Below are positions 1 to 6,693 of a DNA stretch of 11,450 nt, piece after piece. The position numbers and the translations under genes are program-made. This stretch comes from DAINRZ01 sp964634885 (GTDB lineage: Bacteria > Bacteroidota > Ignavibacteria > Kapaibacteriales > UBA2268), in assembly GCA_964634885.1 (NCBI GenBank), contig CAZWLN010000091.1:1-11450 (forward strand), written 5' to 3'. Each line of letters starts with the position of its first letter. Position 1 is the first letter of the stretch. The notes under the pieces were generated by a model, which was not told where the DNA came from, ran no database searches, and saw nothing but the letters and a program-made list of their open reading frames with translations.

Positions 1-133
1 CTGGTGGCTGGTGGCTGGTGGCTGGTGGCTGGTGATTGGTGGCTGGTGGCTGGTGATTGGTGGCTGGTGGCTGGTGGCTGGTGGCTGGTGGTCGGTTGCT
101 GGTGGTTGGTGGGTGGTGGTTGGTGGTTGGTAA
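1..133. repeat. G-rich heptamer tandem array (ctggtgg)n
   Basis: The left edge consists of about 19 consecutive 7-bp units with consensus ctggtgg. Variants include ctggtga, ttggtgg, gtggtgg and tcggttg, and variation increases towards the right end, where the array fades at ttggtaa. The array probably continues to the left of the window. Because 7 is not a multiple of 3, a reading frame across it cycles through all phases, and no start codon or coding pattern is seen, so it looks like an intergenic microsatellite. One strand carries regularly spaced GG pairs, which could allow two-tier G-quadruplex folding (inference). Confidence 0.95.
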
Positions 134-269
134 AAGTGAAGAGCATAGCAATAACAGGAAAATTTTGAAAAATAAATTTTCAGTAAATTAGTTTCTATAA
201 AGGATTAGGGAACAATTATCACAAAGGTGTGAATTTATATGTAATCAACAAAATAGAGATTAGAAAATT
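134..269. other. AT-rich intergenic leader before lipoprotein gene
   Basis: This is AT-rich non-coding sequence between the heptamer array and the lipoprotein start. It contains an inverted repeat with 8-bp arms (158-165 gaaaattt and 174-181 aaattttc, 8-nt loop). It also contains a TATAAA at 196-201 that could be a -10 element, but the nearest TTGAAA (165-170) is 25 bp upstream, too far for a standard promoter. No strong Shine-Dalgarno site precedes the ATG at 270. The promoter is therefore unresolved. Confidence 0.4.
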
Positions 270-1091
270 ATGAGACCGAAAAACTATTCATTTATAAAAT
301 ACTTATTGATAATAATCTTTGTTGTTTCATCATGTGATGATGGCGAGAAAAAAGTTGTAATGAAGAATGGGAAAAAGTATGATAATACTACGAATTCTCT
401 AACTCTCAGTATTTATGATACATCTGTTTTTTATAACTACAATTTTGATAGATTTCGTGGCAAAACCGTTAAAGATTTCAAAAAGACTATTAAAGAAATT
501 AACCAATCAAGATGCGAACCATTAATTGATGATTTTTTGTATATGGGCAGAATTTGTGGTTGCATTTTCTTTTTTGATAATGGTTTGGAAATCAGGGTTG
601 CTATATATAAAGAACCGGAAGTTTTTACAACAGACAGAGTGCTAATGTGGAGTAAAGAAAAAGGAATTGACAATGATACAATTGATGCTATCCAAATCGT
701 TGATAATAGTGGAAGATATGAAAAAACAATCTTTCCCAAGGGAATGTTTTATGATGGAATTAATGTGTTTGAATATGACAAAGATAGCAGTGATACAGAA
801 TTCAATTTATTATTCGATCATATAAAAAAAATAAATAATTCTGAGACTATTACTTTGAAAGAATTTGAAAAGTTTATGAAACACAGGTACACTAAATCTA
901 AACCTAAAGATTTTGAAGACGACAGTATAGTAAGAGGATGGAGATATATTATTAGAAATGATTATTGTATTGACGTTTTTTTTAACTATTATATTAAAGT
1001 GGGTCCCAAAAGAAAAATAAAGAATTCAAAAGATAAAGAGTTTATAAATGAAGAAATTTATTATATTGGTTTTTTTTCTATAAAGCCTTAA
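270..1091 (+). CDS. Hypothetical AT-rich lipoprotein
   Basis: The gene encodes a 273-residue protein of unrecognised family. The N-terminus has a basic stretch, a hydrophobic core (about residues 11-19) and a lipobox VSSC with the lipidated cysteine at C22, followed by DDGEKK. It is therefore predicted to be a type II signal peptidase substrate anchored in the envelope; the acidic and lysine residues after the cysteine could be a surface-export signal of the Bacteroidota kind (inference). The mature part is rich in Lys, Asp, Phe and Tyr, with three more cysteines (C82, C96, C98; the last two form RICGC). No catalytic motif or known domain is apparent. Base composition is near 30% GC on sampled lines, much lower than the dxs side, and codons end mostly in A/T, which suggests recent acquisition. 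It stands alone, convergent with tRNA-Lys. The gene call is good, but its function is unknown. Confidence 0.8.
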   Translation: MRPKNYSFIKYLLIIIFVVSSCDDGEKKVVMKNGKKYDNTTNSLTLSIYDTSVFYNYNFDRFRGKTVKDFKKTIKEINQSRCEPLIDDFLYMGRICGCIFFFDNGLEIRVAIYKEPEVFTTDRVLMWSKEKGIDNDTIDAIQIVDNSGRYEKTIFPKGMFYDGINVFEYDKDSSDTEFNLLFDHIKKINNSETITLKEFEKFMKHRYTKSKPKDFEDDSIVRGWRYIIRNDYCIDVFFNYYIKVGPKRKIKNSKDKEFINEEIYYIGFFSIKP

Positions 1092-1167
1092 GAAAAGATT
1101 CCGAAATGTGAAAGCCTGAAATCGCAAATTGCGACATCAAGTTTTGGGTTCATTGAGCTTCCTCCCC

Positions 1168-1202
1168 CCAAAACAAAAAAAGCGCCCTTTCCCGGAGCGC
1201 CT
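1168..1202 (-). terminator. Intrinsic terminator after tRNA-Lys
   Basis: Read on the minus strand, GCGCTC (1195-1200) pairs with GGGCGC (1182-1187), with one G-T pair, around a short loop. It is followed at once by a run of seven T, then GTTTT. This is a standard rho-independent terminator about 20 bp past the tRNA 3' end. It would end the transcript carrying tRNA-Lys and probably dxs. Confidence 0.85.
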
Positions 1203-1221
1203 CTTTCTTGTTCTTCCTTTG

Positions 1222-1293
1222 TGATCCTGGTTGGTATCGAACCAACGGCCCTTTGATTAAAAGTCAAATGCTCTACCACTGAGCTACAGGATC
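1222..1293 (-). tRNA. tRNA-Lys (anticodon UUU)
   Basis: The 72-nt cloverleaf can be drawn completely on the minus strand. The acceptor stem is GATCCTG/CAGGATC, the D-arm GCTC/GAGC with loop AGTGGTA, and the anticodon stem TTTGA/TCAAA with loop CTTTTAA, giving anticodon TTT. The T-arm is GTTGG/CCAAC with loop TTCGATA, and the discriminator base is A. The 3' CCA is not encoded (ACA follows), so it must be added by tRNA nucleotidyltransferase. The gene lies 23 bp downstream of the dxs stop on the same strand with no terminator between, so the tRNA is probably processed from the dxs transcript. Confidence 0.97.
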
Positions 1294-1316
1294 ATCAACT
1301 TTCAAAGATTACAAAA

Positions 1317-3290
1317 TTATGGATTATTTTCATTATATGCAAGAGAAAATTGTTTTTTGTCCGTTTCTTCTCCCACACCAATATATTCCGAAAACATTAC
1401 AAAATGCTTTACTATCTCGCAGATGCCTTCGCCGTCCAGCTTCAGCTTACGGTACAGTTCCTCCTGCGTCCCGTGCTCGATGAACCTGTCGGGTATGCCG
1501 TGCACCGCAACGCCGACGTCGTTGTAATTCCTGCTGTTCATGTACTCCAGTACTGCCGAGCCGAAGCCGCCGTTTACCTGCCCGTCCTCGACGGTAACGA
1601 TCTTCCTGAACTTCAGGCACAGCCTGTCGATCATCTCTTTGTCTAACGGCTTGACGAAGCGGGCGTTGACGACCTCGGCGGAGATGTTGTCGTTCCTGAG
1701 CATTGCCGCAGCCTTACGGGCCGGTTCGACCATGCTGCCGACGGCAACAATGGCTATGTCGTCTCCTTCTGTCAAGGTCTCAGACTTCCCGAGCGGTATT
1801 GCCTTCATCGGCCCCTGAACCACACCGGGCCCTTTGCCGCGCGGATAGCGAATGGCAACCGGCATATTCTTATATATATTAACGGCTGAGAAAACCATGT
1901 TGCGCAGTTCCTGCTCGTCCTTCGGAGCCATTATGATGATGTTCGGTATGGACCGCAGGTAGATCAGGTCGAGCGTCCCGTGGTGGGTGGGGCCGTCCTG
2001 GCCGACGATGCCGGCCCTGTCGATGCCGAAGACGACATGAAGGTTCTGGAGGCTGCAGTCGTGGACAACCTGGTCGTAAGCCCTTTGCAGGAATGAGGAA
2101 TAGAGTGCCACCACGGGCGTCATTCCTTCGATTGCCATGCCGGCGGCAAATGTAACGGCGTGCTCTTCGGCAATGCCTACGTCGAAGAACCTGTCGGGAA
2201 ACACTGCACGAAGACGGTCCAGTCCTGTGCCTTCGGCCATAGCAGCGGTAATACCGACAATTTTCGGATTGTCATGGGCAAGCTCTGTAATGGCTTTGCC
2301 GAAGACATCCTGGTAGTATGAATTCTTTTCTTTAGCGTCTTTTTTAACGAGGGATTTGCCGGTGTCTTTGTCGATCTTGCCGATGGCGTGCAGATTCTGG
2401 GAGTCCTGCTCTGCCGGCTCGTAGCCCTTGCCTTTTTGGGTGATGACGTGCAGGAGTATGGGGCCGCGAATGCCCTTGATGAGGCGCAGCATCCTGACAA
2501 TTTGTACGACGTTGTGCCCGTTAAGGGGGCCGAAATACTCAAAGCCCATGGCTTCAAACAACATGCCGGGAGTCATTACCGACTTGAGGCCGCCTTCCAG
2601 CTTGGAAGCGTAATTCCTGATGCGGTCGCCGAAGAAGTTCATTTTCTGGGTAATGTCCCAGATGCTGCCCCTGATCTTTTGTACGGTACCCGACGCAAAA
2701 ATCTCGTTGAAATAGTTCGACATGGCTGAAACGTTCTTGTCGATGGACATGTTGTTGTCGTTGAGGATGACGGTGATGTCCCGTTTCTGTATGCCGCAGT
2801 TGTTCATGGCTTCGTAAGCCATTCCGCCGGTCAGGGCTCCGTCGCCGATGATGGCAATCACTTTGTGGTTCAGATTGCTCAGGTCGCGGGCAGCGGCGAG
2901 TCCGAGGGCAGCCGAAATACTCGTGCTGGCGTGCCCGGCGCCGAATGCGTCGTAGGGACTTTCGGACGGCTTCAGGAATCCGGAAAGGCCGCCCATTTTC
3001 CTGATGGTATGGAGCAGTTCTTTCCTGCCGGTCAGTATCTTATGGGGATAGCCCTGGTGCCCAGTGTCGAAGACAATCTTGTCGGTCGGCGTATTATAAA
3101 CATAATGAAGGGCTACGGTCAGTTCCACAACACCGAGGCCGGCACCGAAGTGGCCTCCGGTTTGGGTGATGGTGTCGATGAGGAACTGCCTTACGTCGTC
3201 GCATACGTTCTGCAGCGAGTTGAGGGGTACCTTCCTCAGGTCCCCGGGCGTTTCTATCCTGTTAAGATATTTATAATCACTCAATTTCAT
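1317..3290 (-). CDS. dxs: 1-deoxy-D-xylulose-5-phosphate synthase
   Basis: Dxs is a cytosolic thiamine-diphosphate enzyme that joins pyruvate and glyceraldehyde 3-phosphate into DXP. This is the first step of the methylerythritol phosphate isoprenoid route and also feeds thiamine and pyridoxal synthesis. The 657-residue product shows the family landmarks in order: GGHFGAGLGVVEL (45-57, with H47), DTGHQGYPHK (75-84), the ThDP/Mg motif GDGALTGGM (149-157) running to NDNNMSIDKNV (177-187), GIAEEHAVT (372-380) and DRAGIVGQDGPTHHG (424-438). By alignment from memory, E375 and H436 match E. coli E370 and H431. RYPRG at 481-485 lies in the C-terminal half. It is longer than E. coli Dxs (620) mainly through a tail of about 27 residues after the usual end. 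The ATG has AAGG just upstream (3 nt spacing). It follows the OmpA gene by 97 bp. Confidence 0.97.
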   Translation of the reverse strand: MKLSDYKYLNRIETPGDLRKVPLNSLQNVCDDVRQFLIDTITQTGGHFGAGLGVVELTVALHYVYNTPTDKIVFDTGHQGYPHKILTGRKELLHTIRKMGGLSGFLKPSESPYDAFGAGHASTSISAALGLAAARDLSNLNHKVIAIIGDGALTGGMAYEAMNNCGIQKRDITVILNDNNMSIDKNVSAMSNYFNEIFASGTVQKIRGSIWDITQKMNFFGDRIRNYASKLEGGLKSVMTPGMLFEAMGFEYFGPLNGHNVVQIVRMLRLIKGIRGPILLHVITQKGKGYEPAEQDSQNLHAIGKIDKDTGKSLVKKDAKEKNSYYQDVFGKAITELAHDNPKIVGITAAMAEGTGLDRLRAVFPDRFFDVGIAEEHAVTFAAGMAIEGMTPVVALYSSFLQRAYDQVVHDCSLQNLHVVFGIDRAGIVGQDGPTHHGTLDLIYLRSIPNIIIMAPKDEQELRNMVFSAVNIYKNMPVAIRYPRGKGPGVVQGPMKAIPLGKSETLTEGDDIAIVAVGSMVEPARKAAAMLRNDNISAEVVNARFVKPLDKEMIDRLCLKFRKIVTVEDGQVNGGFGSAVLEYMNSRNYNDVGVAVHGIPDRFIEHGTQEELYRKLKLDGEGICEIVKHFVMFSEYIGVGEETDKKQFSLAYNENNP

Positions 3291-3385
3291 TTACCTTTTT
3301 CCAATTCTTTGGGCTAATGACGAAAGAACCGGAAAAATTGCTTAATGATGATTAATTAATTTGTTATTACAAACGAAACAGCTTC

Positions 3386-5275
3386 TTATTTCGGTGTCTC
3401 GACGAATATCTGTACAGTACGGGACAGGTGCCTGCCGATGGGTGTTTCGTTCTCGAAAAGGCCGTTCATATACCCGACGCCGACGAATTCCACTTTTGCG
3501 TCGGGAGCTTTGTCGGTGATCATTTTGGCAACGGTCTCAGCACGCCTTTGAGCCAGTTTCCTGTTGTAGTCCGAGTCGCCTATCCTGTCGGTGTAGCCGA
3601 ATATCTTTACCGTCGAGTTGAATTTGATGGCAGGCAGTACGTTTTCCTGTATGACGCTCATGTCGCTTTCGGAGATGTCGGCTTTGTCGAAGTCGAAAAG
3701 AATGAGGCTGAATTTGGAGATGGTCCTGTCGGGCATGTGCTCTTCCTTCTTCCTGATATAGGAGAAGTAATCGACAGGGATGGTGCCCGACTCTTTGCGG
3801 GTGAGTCCGGCGCTGTTCCTTACGGCCAGTTCATACTCAATCGGCAGTTCCTTTTTCTGGAGGTCATTGGGGTAGATGATCCACTGAAGCGGGGGTATTC
3901 CGCCGGTACCTTCCAGTGTCCGGAGTGTCTTGTCCATCTGTGTAATCGTCAGTTTCCAGCTGACTATCGAATCCGTCGATTTGGCGTAGGGCAGGAACTC
4001 AATCAGGTTGGGGTCTGCCAGTGACTGGACGTCTTCTTTGATGATGATGGGCTGCAGGATGGCCTTGTCGTTGCTTGAGAACTCAATCCTGCGGTTCTCG
4101 GCAACACCTTCGGGCACATTGGAAGTTGACGGTTTTGAGGGCATGGAACCCGAAACAATGTTAATTCTTTCAGGAGCAATACCGTAATTTGTTACAAGGT
4201 ATTTCTTTACGTATTCGGCCCTTTTCTGGGAGATGCTTTTGTTTGCATTCTCTTTTTTACCGTCGTGAGTGCCTGTGATTGTAATTGTGGCGTTTGGTTT
4301 CGAGCGAAGCCTTGAGCCGATGATGTCTATAGTTTTCATGTTGATCTTGACGGCTTCCGGTTCCAGGCTGGCGTCAGAAAATGCGCCTGCTTCGTTGCCC
4401 TGGGCAGGGGCCTGCGTCTTGTCGGCAGGTGTTTCCTTGTTCTCGTCGAAGAAAACATAGGGTATCAACGGAAACAGTTCTTTGTACTGAGTGTCTTCAA
4501 CTTTGATTTTCTTCAGTGTGTTGGATTTGCCGTCGCGGTCGTAATAGCGGATGTCTTCGAAGCCGATGTCGAGAGAAGACTCAGGGCCGGTTTTGCCGCC
4601 CTCGTCGCCGGAGAAGCCGAATGTCAACGATACGCCGAATCTCAGCTGGGATACATTCCAGGTCTTGAAATCATCATTGGAAGACACGTCGGTAAAAGGT
4701 ATCCTGAAGCTGATCTCCGGAGTAAGGAAGATAGTCTTTGACAGTTCGAAAATGTAGCCGGCGCCAACAGCTCCTGCCATCCTGAATGTCGGATCCGGGA
4801 TGTCGGCTTTCATATTGAGTGCTCCTGTAGCATTTGACAGATCATAGCTCTTTGTCAGTGGTATTCCCAATTCTACTCCGGCCAGGAAATAGAGCCTGTC
4901 AACAGGTAACAGATTGTGGAACTGGACTGAAGGTGCAATCTCAAGGCAGCCCAGGGATGCCGACAACAAAGGTGTGTTGTCCTGGAGCAGCATTCCTTCG
5001 AGGTCGCCGGAGAGGTCATTGTAGCCGACGGAACCTGAAATAGTAATCAATTTGCTTACAGGGAAGTTACCGGTAATTCCCAGGGCAAAACCGGCCTGGT
5101 TATCGTTATTATTGAACAAAGCCAGGGACGGCAAGGTAAAATCCGGGCTGTGCATGTTGTTGGTAAAGGCGCCGTAAAAGCCAATGTTCGTTTTACGGTA
5201 TGCCGGGCATTGCGAATTGAGAACCGGCGCAGTGATTGCGATCAGAACGAGTAGGACAGATATCTTTTTAATCAT
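3386..5275 (-). CDS. Envelope protein: barrel plus two OmpA-like domains
   Basis: I place the start at the internal ATG (5275, 629 residues). It gives a clean signal peptide (MIKKISVLLVLIAITAPVLNSQ) and has GAGA 5 nt upstream; an earlier in-frame ATG at 5359 would cover the promoter. Residues about 25-222 have the alternating glycine/aromatic pattern of an outer-membrane beta-barrel. A first OmpA-like domain (about 270-400) carries VFFDENKE, GTHDG with D338, QKRAEYV with R352, and ENRRIEF. A linker of about 115 residues resembles a beta-sandwich. The second OmpA domain (about 520-626) has LFDFDKADIS, GYTDRIGDSDYN and QRRAETV; D563 and R578 match the diaminopimelate-binding pair D271/R286 of E. 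coli OmpA. The likely role is anchoring the outer membrane to peptidoglycan. The two-domain order is unusual, and the first copy is more diverged. The family call is firm; the exact role is unknown. Confidence 0.88.
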   Translation of the reverse strand: MIKKISVLLVLIAITAPVLNSQCPAYRKTNIGFYGAFTNNMHSPDFTLPSLALFNNNDNQAGFALGITGNFPVSKLITISGSVGYNDLSGDLEGMLLQDNTPLLSASLGCLEIAPSVQFHNLLPVDRLYFLAGVELGIPLTKSYDLSNATGALNMKADIPDPTFRMAGAVGAGYIFELSKTIFLTPEISFRIPFTDVSSNDDFKTWNVSQLRFGVSLTFGFSGDEGGKTGPESSLDIGFEDIRYYDRDGKSNTLKKIKVEDTQYKELFPLIPYVFFDENKETPADKTQAPAQGNEAGAFSDASLEPEAVKINMKTIDIIGSRLRSKPNATITITGTHDGKKENANKSISQKRAEYVKKYLVTNYGIAPERINIVSGSMPSKPSTSNVPEGVAENRRIEFSSNDKAILQPIIIKEDVQSLADPNLIEFLPYAKSTDSIVSWKLTITQMDKTLRTLEGTGGIPPLQWIIYPNDLQKKELPIEYELAVRNSAGLTRKESGTIPVDYFSYIRKKEEHMPDRTISKFSLILFDFDKADISESDMSVIQENVLPAIKFNSTVKIFGYTDRIGDSDYNRKLAQRRAETVAKMITDKAPDAKVEFVGVGYMNGLFENETPIGRHLSRTVQIFVETPK

Positions 5276-5309
5276 AATATTCTCAAATATTATTAATAAA
5301 ATATTAACA

Positions 5310-5338
5310 AATATATTGAAACATTCCTTTACTATCAA
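5310..5338 (-). promoter_or_regulatory. Sigma70-type promoter of the OmpA-family gene
   Basis: On the minus strand, TTGATA (5333-5338) and TATATT (5310-5315) are separated by exactly 17 bp. They sit 35 bp upstream of the chosen ATG at 5275. Small inverted repeats lie just upstream (ACAGT 5338-5342 with ACTGT 5348-5352). The match to the general bacterial consensus is good, but AT-rich DNA gives chance hits. Confidence 0.5.
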
Positions 5339-5432
5339 CAGTGATTTACTGTCTTTCAATTATGTTTTGTTAAGACAGCGATTTCGCTTCAGTTGAAATA
5401 TTTGGGGTGAAAGAGTTTATTTTAATATTTAT

Positions 5433-5457
5433 ATAGCCACGAGCTTCAGCTCGTGGA
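5433..5457 (+). repeat. REP-like palindrome, left copy
   Basis: This 25-bp unit contains the 20-bp hairpin at 5437-5456 (arms ccacgagct and agctcgtgg). It is identical to the reverse complement of 5615-5639. Confidence 0.85.
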
Positions 5458-5476
5458 CAAATATTCAATGGGATTA

Positions 5477-5490
5477 ACGGCTTTAGCCGT
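5477..5490. repeat. Inner palindrome acggctttagccgt
   Basis: A 14-bp hairpin with 6-bp arms acggct/agccgt lies 20 bp inside the left REP-like palindrome. It probably belongs to the same element. Confidence 0.6.
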
Positions 5491-5614
5491 CCATGATTCC
5501 AAACAAAGCTTAAAAGCAATGTATCAAATCTTAAGTTAAAATAATATATGAACTTGTATAGTCGTTGAAACATTCTTTGGAATTTTGGTTAAAACCGCTA
5601 TCCTGCCAAAGCGA

Positions 5615-5639
5615 TCCACGAGCTGAAGCTCGTGGCTAT
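5615..5639 (-). repeat. REP-like palindrome, right inverted copy
   Basis: This is an exact inverted copy of the unit at 5433-5457, with its hairpin at 5616-5635. It forms the right boundary of the candidate element. Confidence 0.85.
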
Positions 5640-5766
5640 TAAACTCACATTTCATTTTTACCTAATCCCCAAATAATTAACCTGTCCCGCGATTTCTATG
5701 TACAATGTCAGAACCTGATCTATGTATGTTTTCTAAGAATTATTATTAATAATTTATGAAAATTTG

Positions 5767-5795
5767 TTGAAAAATGACCTGTTTGTACGTATATA
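5767..5795 (+). promoter_or_regulatory. Sigma70-type promoter of the barrel gene
   Basis: TTGAAA (5767-5772) and TATATA (5790-5795) are separated by 17 bp. Transcription would begin near 5802, about 80 bp before the ATG at 5881. The fit is good for position and spacing, and it lies directly upstream of the inverted repeat at 5804-5832. Confidence 0.5.
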
Positions 5796-5803
5796 GAGTA
5801 AAG

Positions 5804-5832
5804 ATTATGAATTAAAATAAATTATTCATAAT
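5804..5832. promoter_or_regulatory. Perfect 9-bp inverted repeat, candidate operator
   Basis: The arms attatgaat (5804-5812) and attcataat (5824-5832) are exact inverted copies around an 11-bp spacer. The repeat begins just after the -10 element of the predicted promoter, where a dimeric repressor could block transcription, or where an mRNA 5' hairpin would form. The AT-rich composition makes chance more likely than usual, and no regulator can be named. Confidence 0.4.
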
Positions 5833-5880
5833 AACGATTATAGTAAAATTAAAATTTGTTTAAAATTGAAATGGAAAATT

Positions 5881-6567
5881 ATGAGGAAATTATTGATACT
5901 GGCTTCGTTAATAGCAGCAATTGCCTGTTCGCCTGCATTCTCAGAAGACGACGACGCAGGCAGCATGGAATTGAAAGTATTCTGCGGTCTGTCAACCCCG
6001 ATGGAGAATGTAAATGCAATTTACAATGAGAGTACCCTGGAAGGAGAGGATATCATCGGCCGCCTATACAAGAACGGAGTTTCCGTCGGCTATCATTTCG
6101 GTGTCGGGATCAGGCTGCCTTTGACCGAGAGCTTTAAACTCACCGGCGGCATTGCATGGAACCGCTTTCCCGAATCGACTATCAATGTAGTCAAAGAGGT
6201 TAATGGCGTGTCCACAGGGGAAGTGTTGGTTACTCTCTACAGCGTCCAGAACATATTCCCCATCAATGCAGGCATCGCATTCTACCCGATCCAGACTGAC
6301 CTGTTGGGTATCTATGCAACGGGCGAACTGACGTACAACCTTTTCTCCAATACTGTCGATTACGCTAATGTCCCGCTAAACCTGAGCATTCCCGACCCCG
6401 ATTCGGACGGTAAAGGCGGCATTGGCATAGGCGCAGGCATCGACCTGGACATCAGCATATTGAAGTGTAACCTCGAAGTAAAGTATAATGTCATGAACTT
6501 AGTGGGTAAAGAAACAGGCGAGAAGACAAAAGACTATCTCACACTCTCTCTCGGGGTTGTTTTCTAA
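5881..6567 (+). CDS. Small outer-membrane beta-barrel protein
   Basis: The start is taken as ATG 5881 (228 residues), with GGA 5 nt upstream. A TTG at 5866 in the same frame would add five residues ahead of the signal sequence and is less likely. The N-terminus MRKLLILASLIAAIACSPAF is a signal peptide. Cleavage after the region ending SPAFS fits a barrel protein; C16 in AIAC gives a weaker lipobox alternative. The mature chain alternates strand-like segments (for example YHFGVGIRLPL, IFPINAGIAFYPI, IYATGELTYNLF, GIGIGAGIDLDI) and ends in LTLSLGVVF, with the C-terminal Phe typical of barrels inserted by BamA. Its size suggests about eight strands, like small OmpX/OmpW-type proteins. It is transcribed alone, from the promoter near 5767 to the terminator at 6619. 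The substrate or role is not evident. Confidence 0.82.
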   Translation: MRKLLILASLIAAIACSPAFSEDDDAGSMELKVFCGLSTPMENVNAIYNESTLEGEDIIGRLYKNGVSVGYHFGVGIRLPLTESFKLTGGIAWNRFPESTINVVKEVNGVSTGEVLVTLYSVQNIFPINAGIAFYPIQTDLLGIYATGELTYNLFSNTVDYANVPLNLSIPDPDSDGKGGIGIGAGIDLDISILKCNLEVKYNVMNLVGKETGEKTKDYLTLSLGVVF

Positions 6568-6618
6568 ATCGTGAATTTGCAATTCATCCGGCTTCATCAG
6601 CCGTTTGTAAAAAATATG

Positions 6619-6655
6619 AAAAAGGGTTCAATAACGAACCCTTTTTCTTTTTTAC
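6619..6655. terminator. Bidirectional intrinsic terminator
   Basis: A perfect 11-bp stem (6619-6629 with 6636-6646; arms aaaaagggttc and gaacccttttt) closes a 6-nt loop. T-rich tracts lie on both sides. It serves the barrel gene on the plus strand and the convergent ferritin gene on the minus strand. Confidence 0.9.
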
Positions 6656-6693
6656 GATGTCAATACGTACCGGTTTATCCGCAATGTTGATCA

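Larger units (their letters stand above)
5433..5639. mobile_element. REPIN/MITE-like element, inverted palindromic ends
   Basis: Two perfect 25-bp copies (5433-5457 and 5615-5639) lie in inverted orientation 157 bp apart. Each contains the palindrome ccacgagcttcagctcgtgg or its complement (5437-5456 and 5616-5635), which folds into an 8-9 bp hairpin with a tiny loop. A third palindrome, acggctttagccgt (5477-5490), lies inside. There is no transposase gene in the window. The layout (paired inverted REP hairpins, intergenic, non-coding) resembles REP doublets mobilised in trans by REP-associated tyrosine transposases. The mobility is inferred; the inverted repeats are directly visible. Confidence 0.65.
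5276..5880. other. 605-bp intergenic region with REP-like palindromes
   Basis: No convincing gene lies here. The region separates two divergent outer-membrane protein genes. From left to right it holds the promoter of the leftward OmpA gene, a structure bounded by inverted palindromes (5433-5639), about 130 bp of plain AT-rich sequence, and the promoter plus inverted repeat of the rightward barrel gene. The octamer atttgggg at 5400-5407 recurs inverted at 5667-5674 outside the palindromes, so the element ends could extend that far. Confidence 0.6.

Noticed and set aside
437..739. Minus-strand ORF of 100 residues
   Set aside because: It is antisense inside the lipoprotein gene, which has a clear lipobox and open frame. 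The antisense product has no supporting features.
1122..1134. Palindrome tcgcaaattgcga after the lipoprotein gene, possible terminator
   Set aside because: The stem is only about 4 bp with a small loop, and no T-run follows on either strand.
1088..1279. Minus-strand ORF beginning MVEHLTFNQRAVGSIPTRI
   Set aside because: It is the translation of the tRNA-Lys gene and its terminator, a well-known false ORF type.
2865..3317. Plus-strand ORF of 150 residues
   Set aside because: It is antisense to the conserved N-terminal part of dxs.
3428..4024. Plus-strand ORF of 198 residues
   Set aside because: It is antisense to the second OmpA domain and linker of the envelope protein and has no recognisable domain.
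5370..5573. Minus-strand ORF of 67 residues containing CPRAEARGY
   Set aside because: It reads through the REP-like palindrome and its flank. There is no ribosome binding site, and the protein-like string comes from the repeat.
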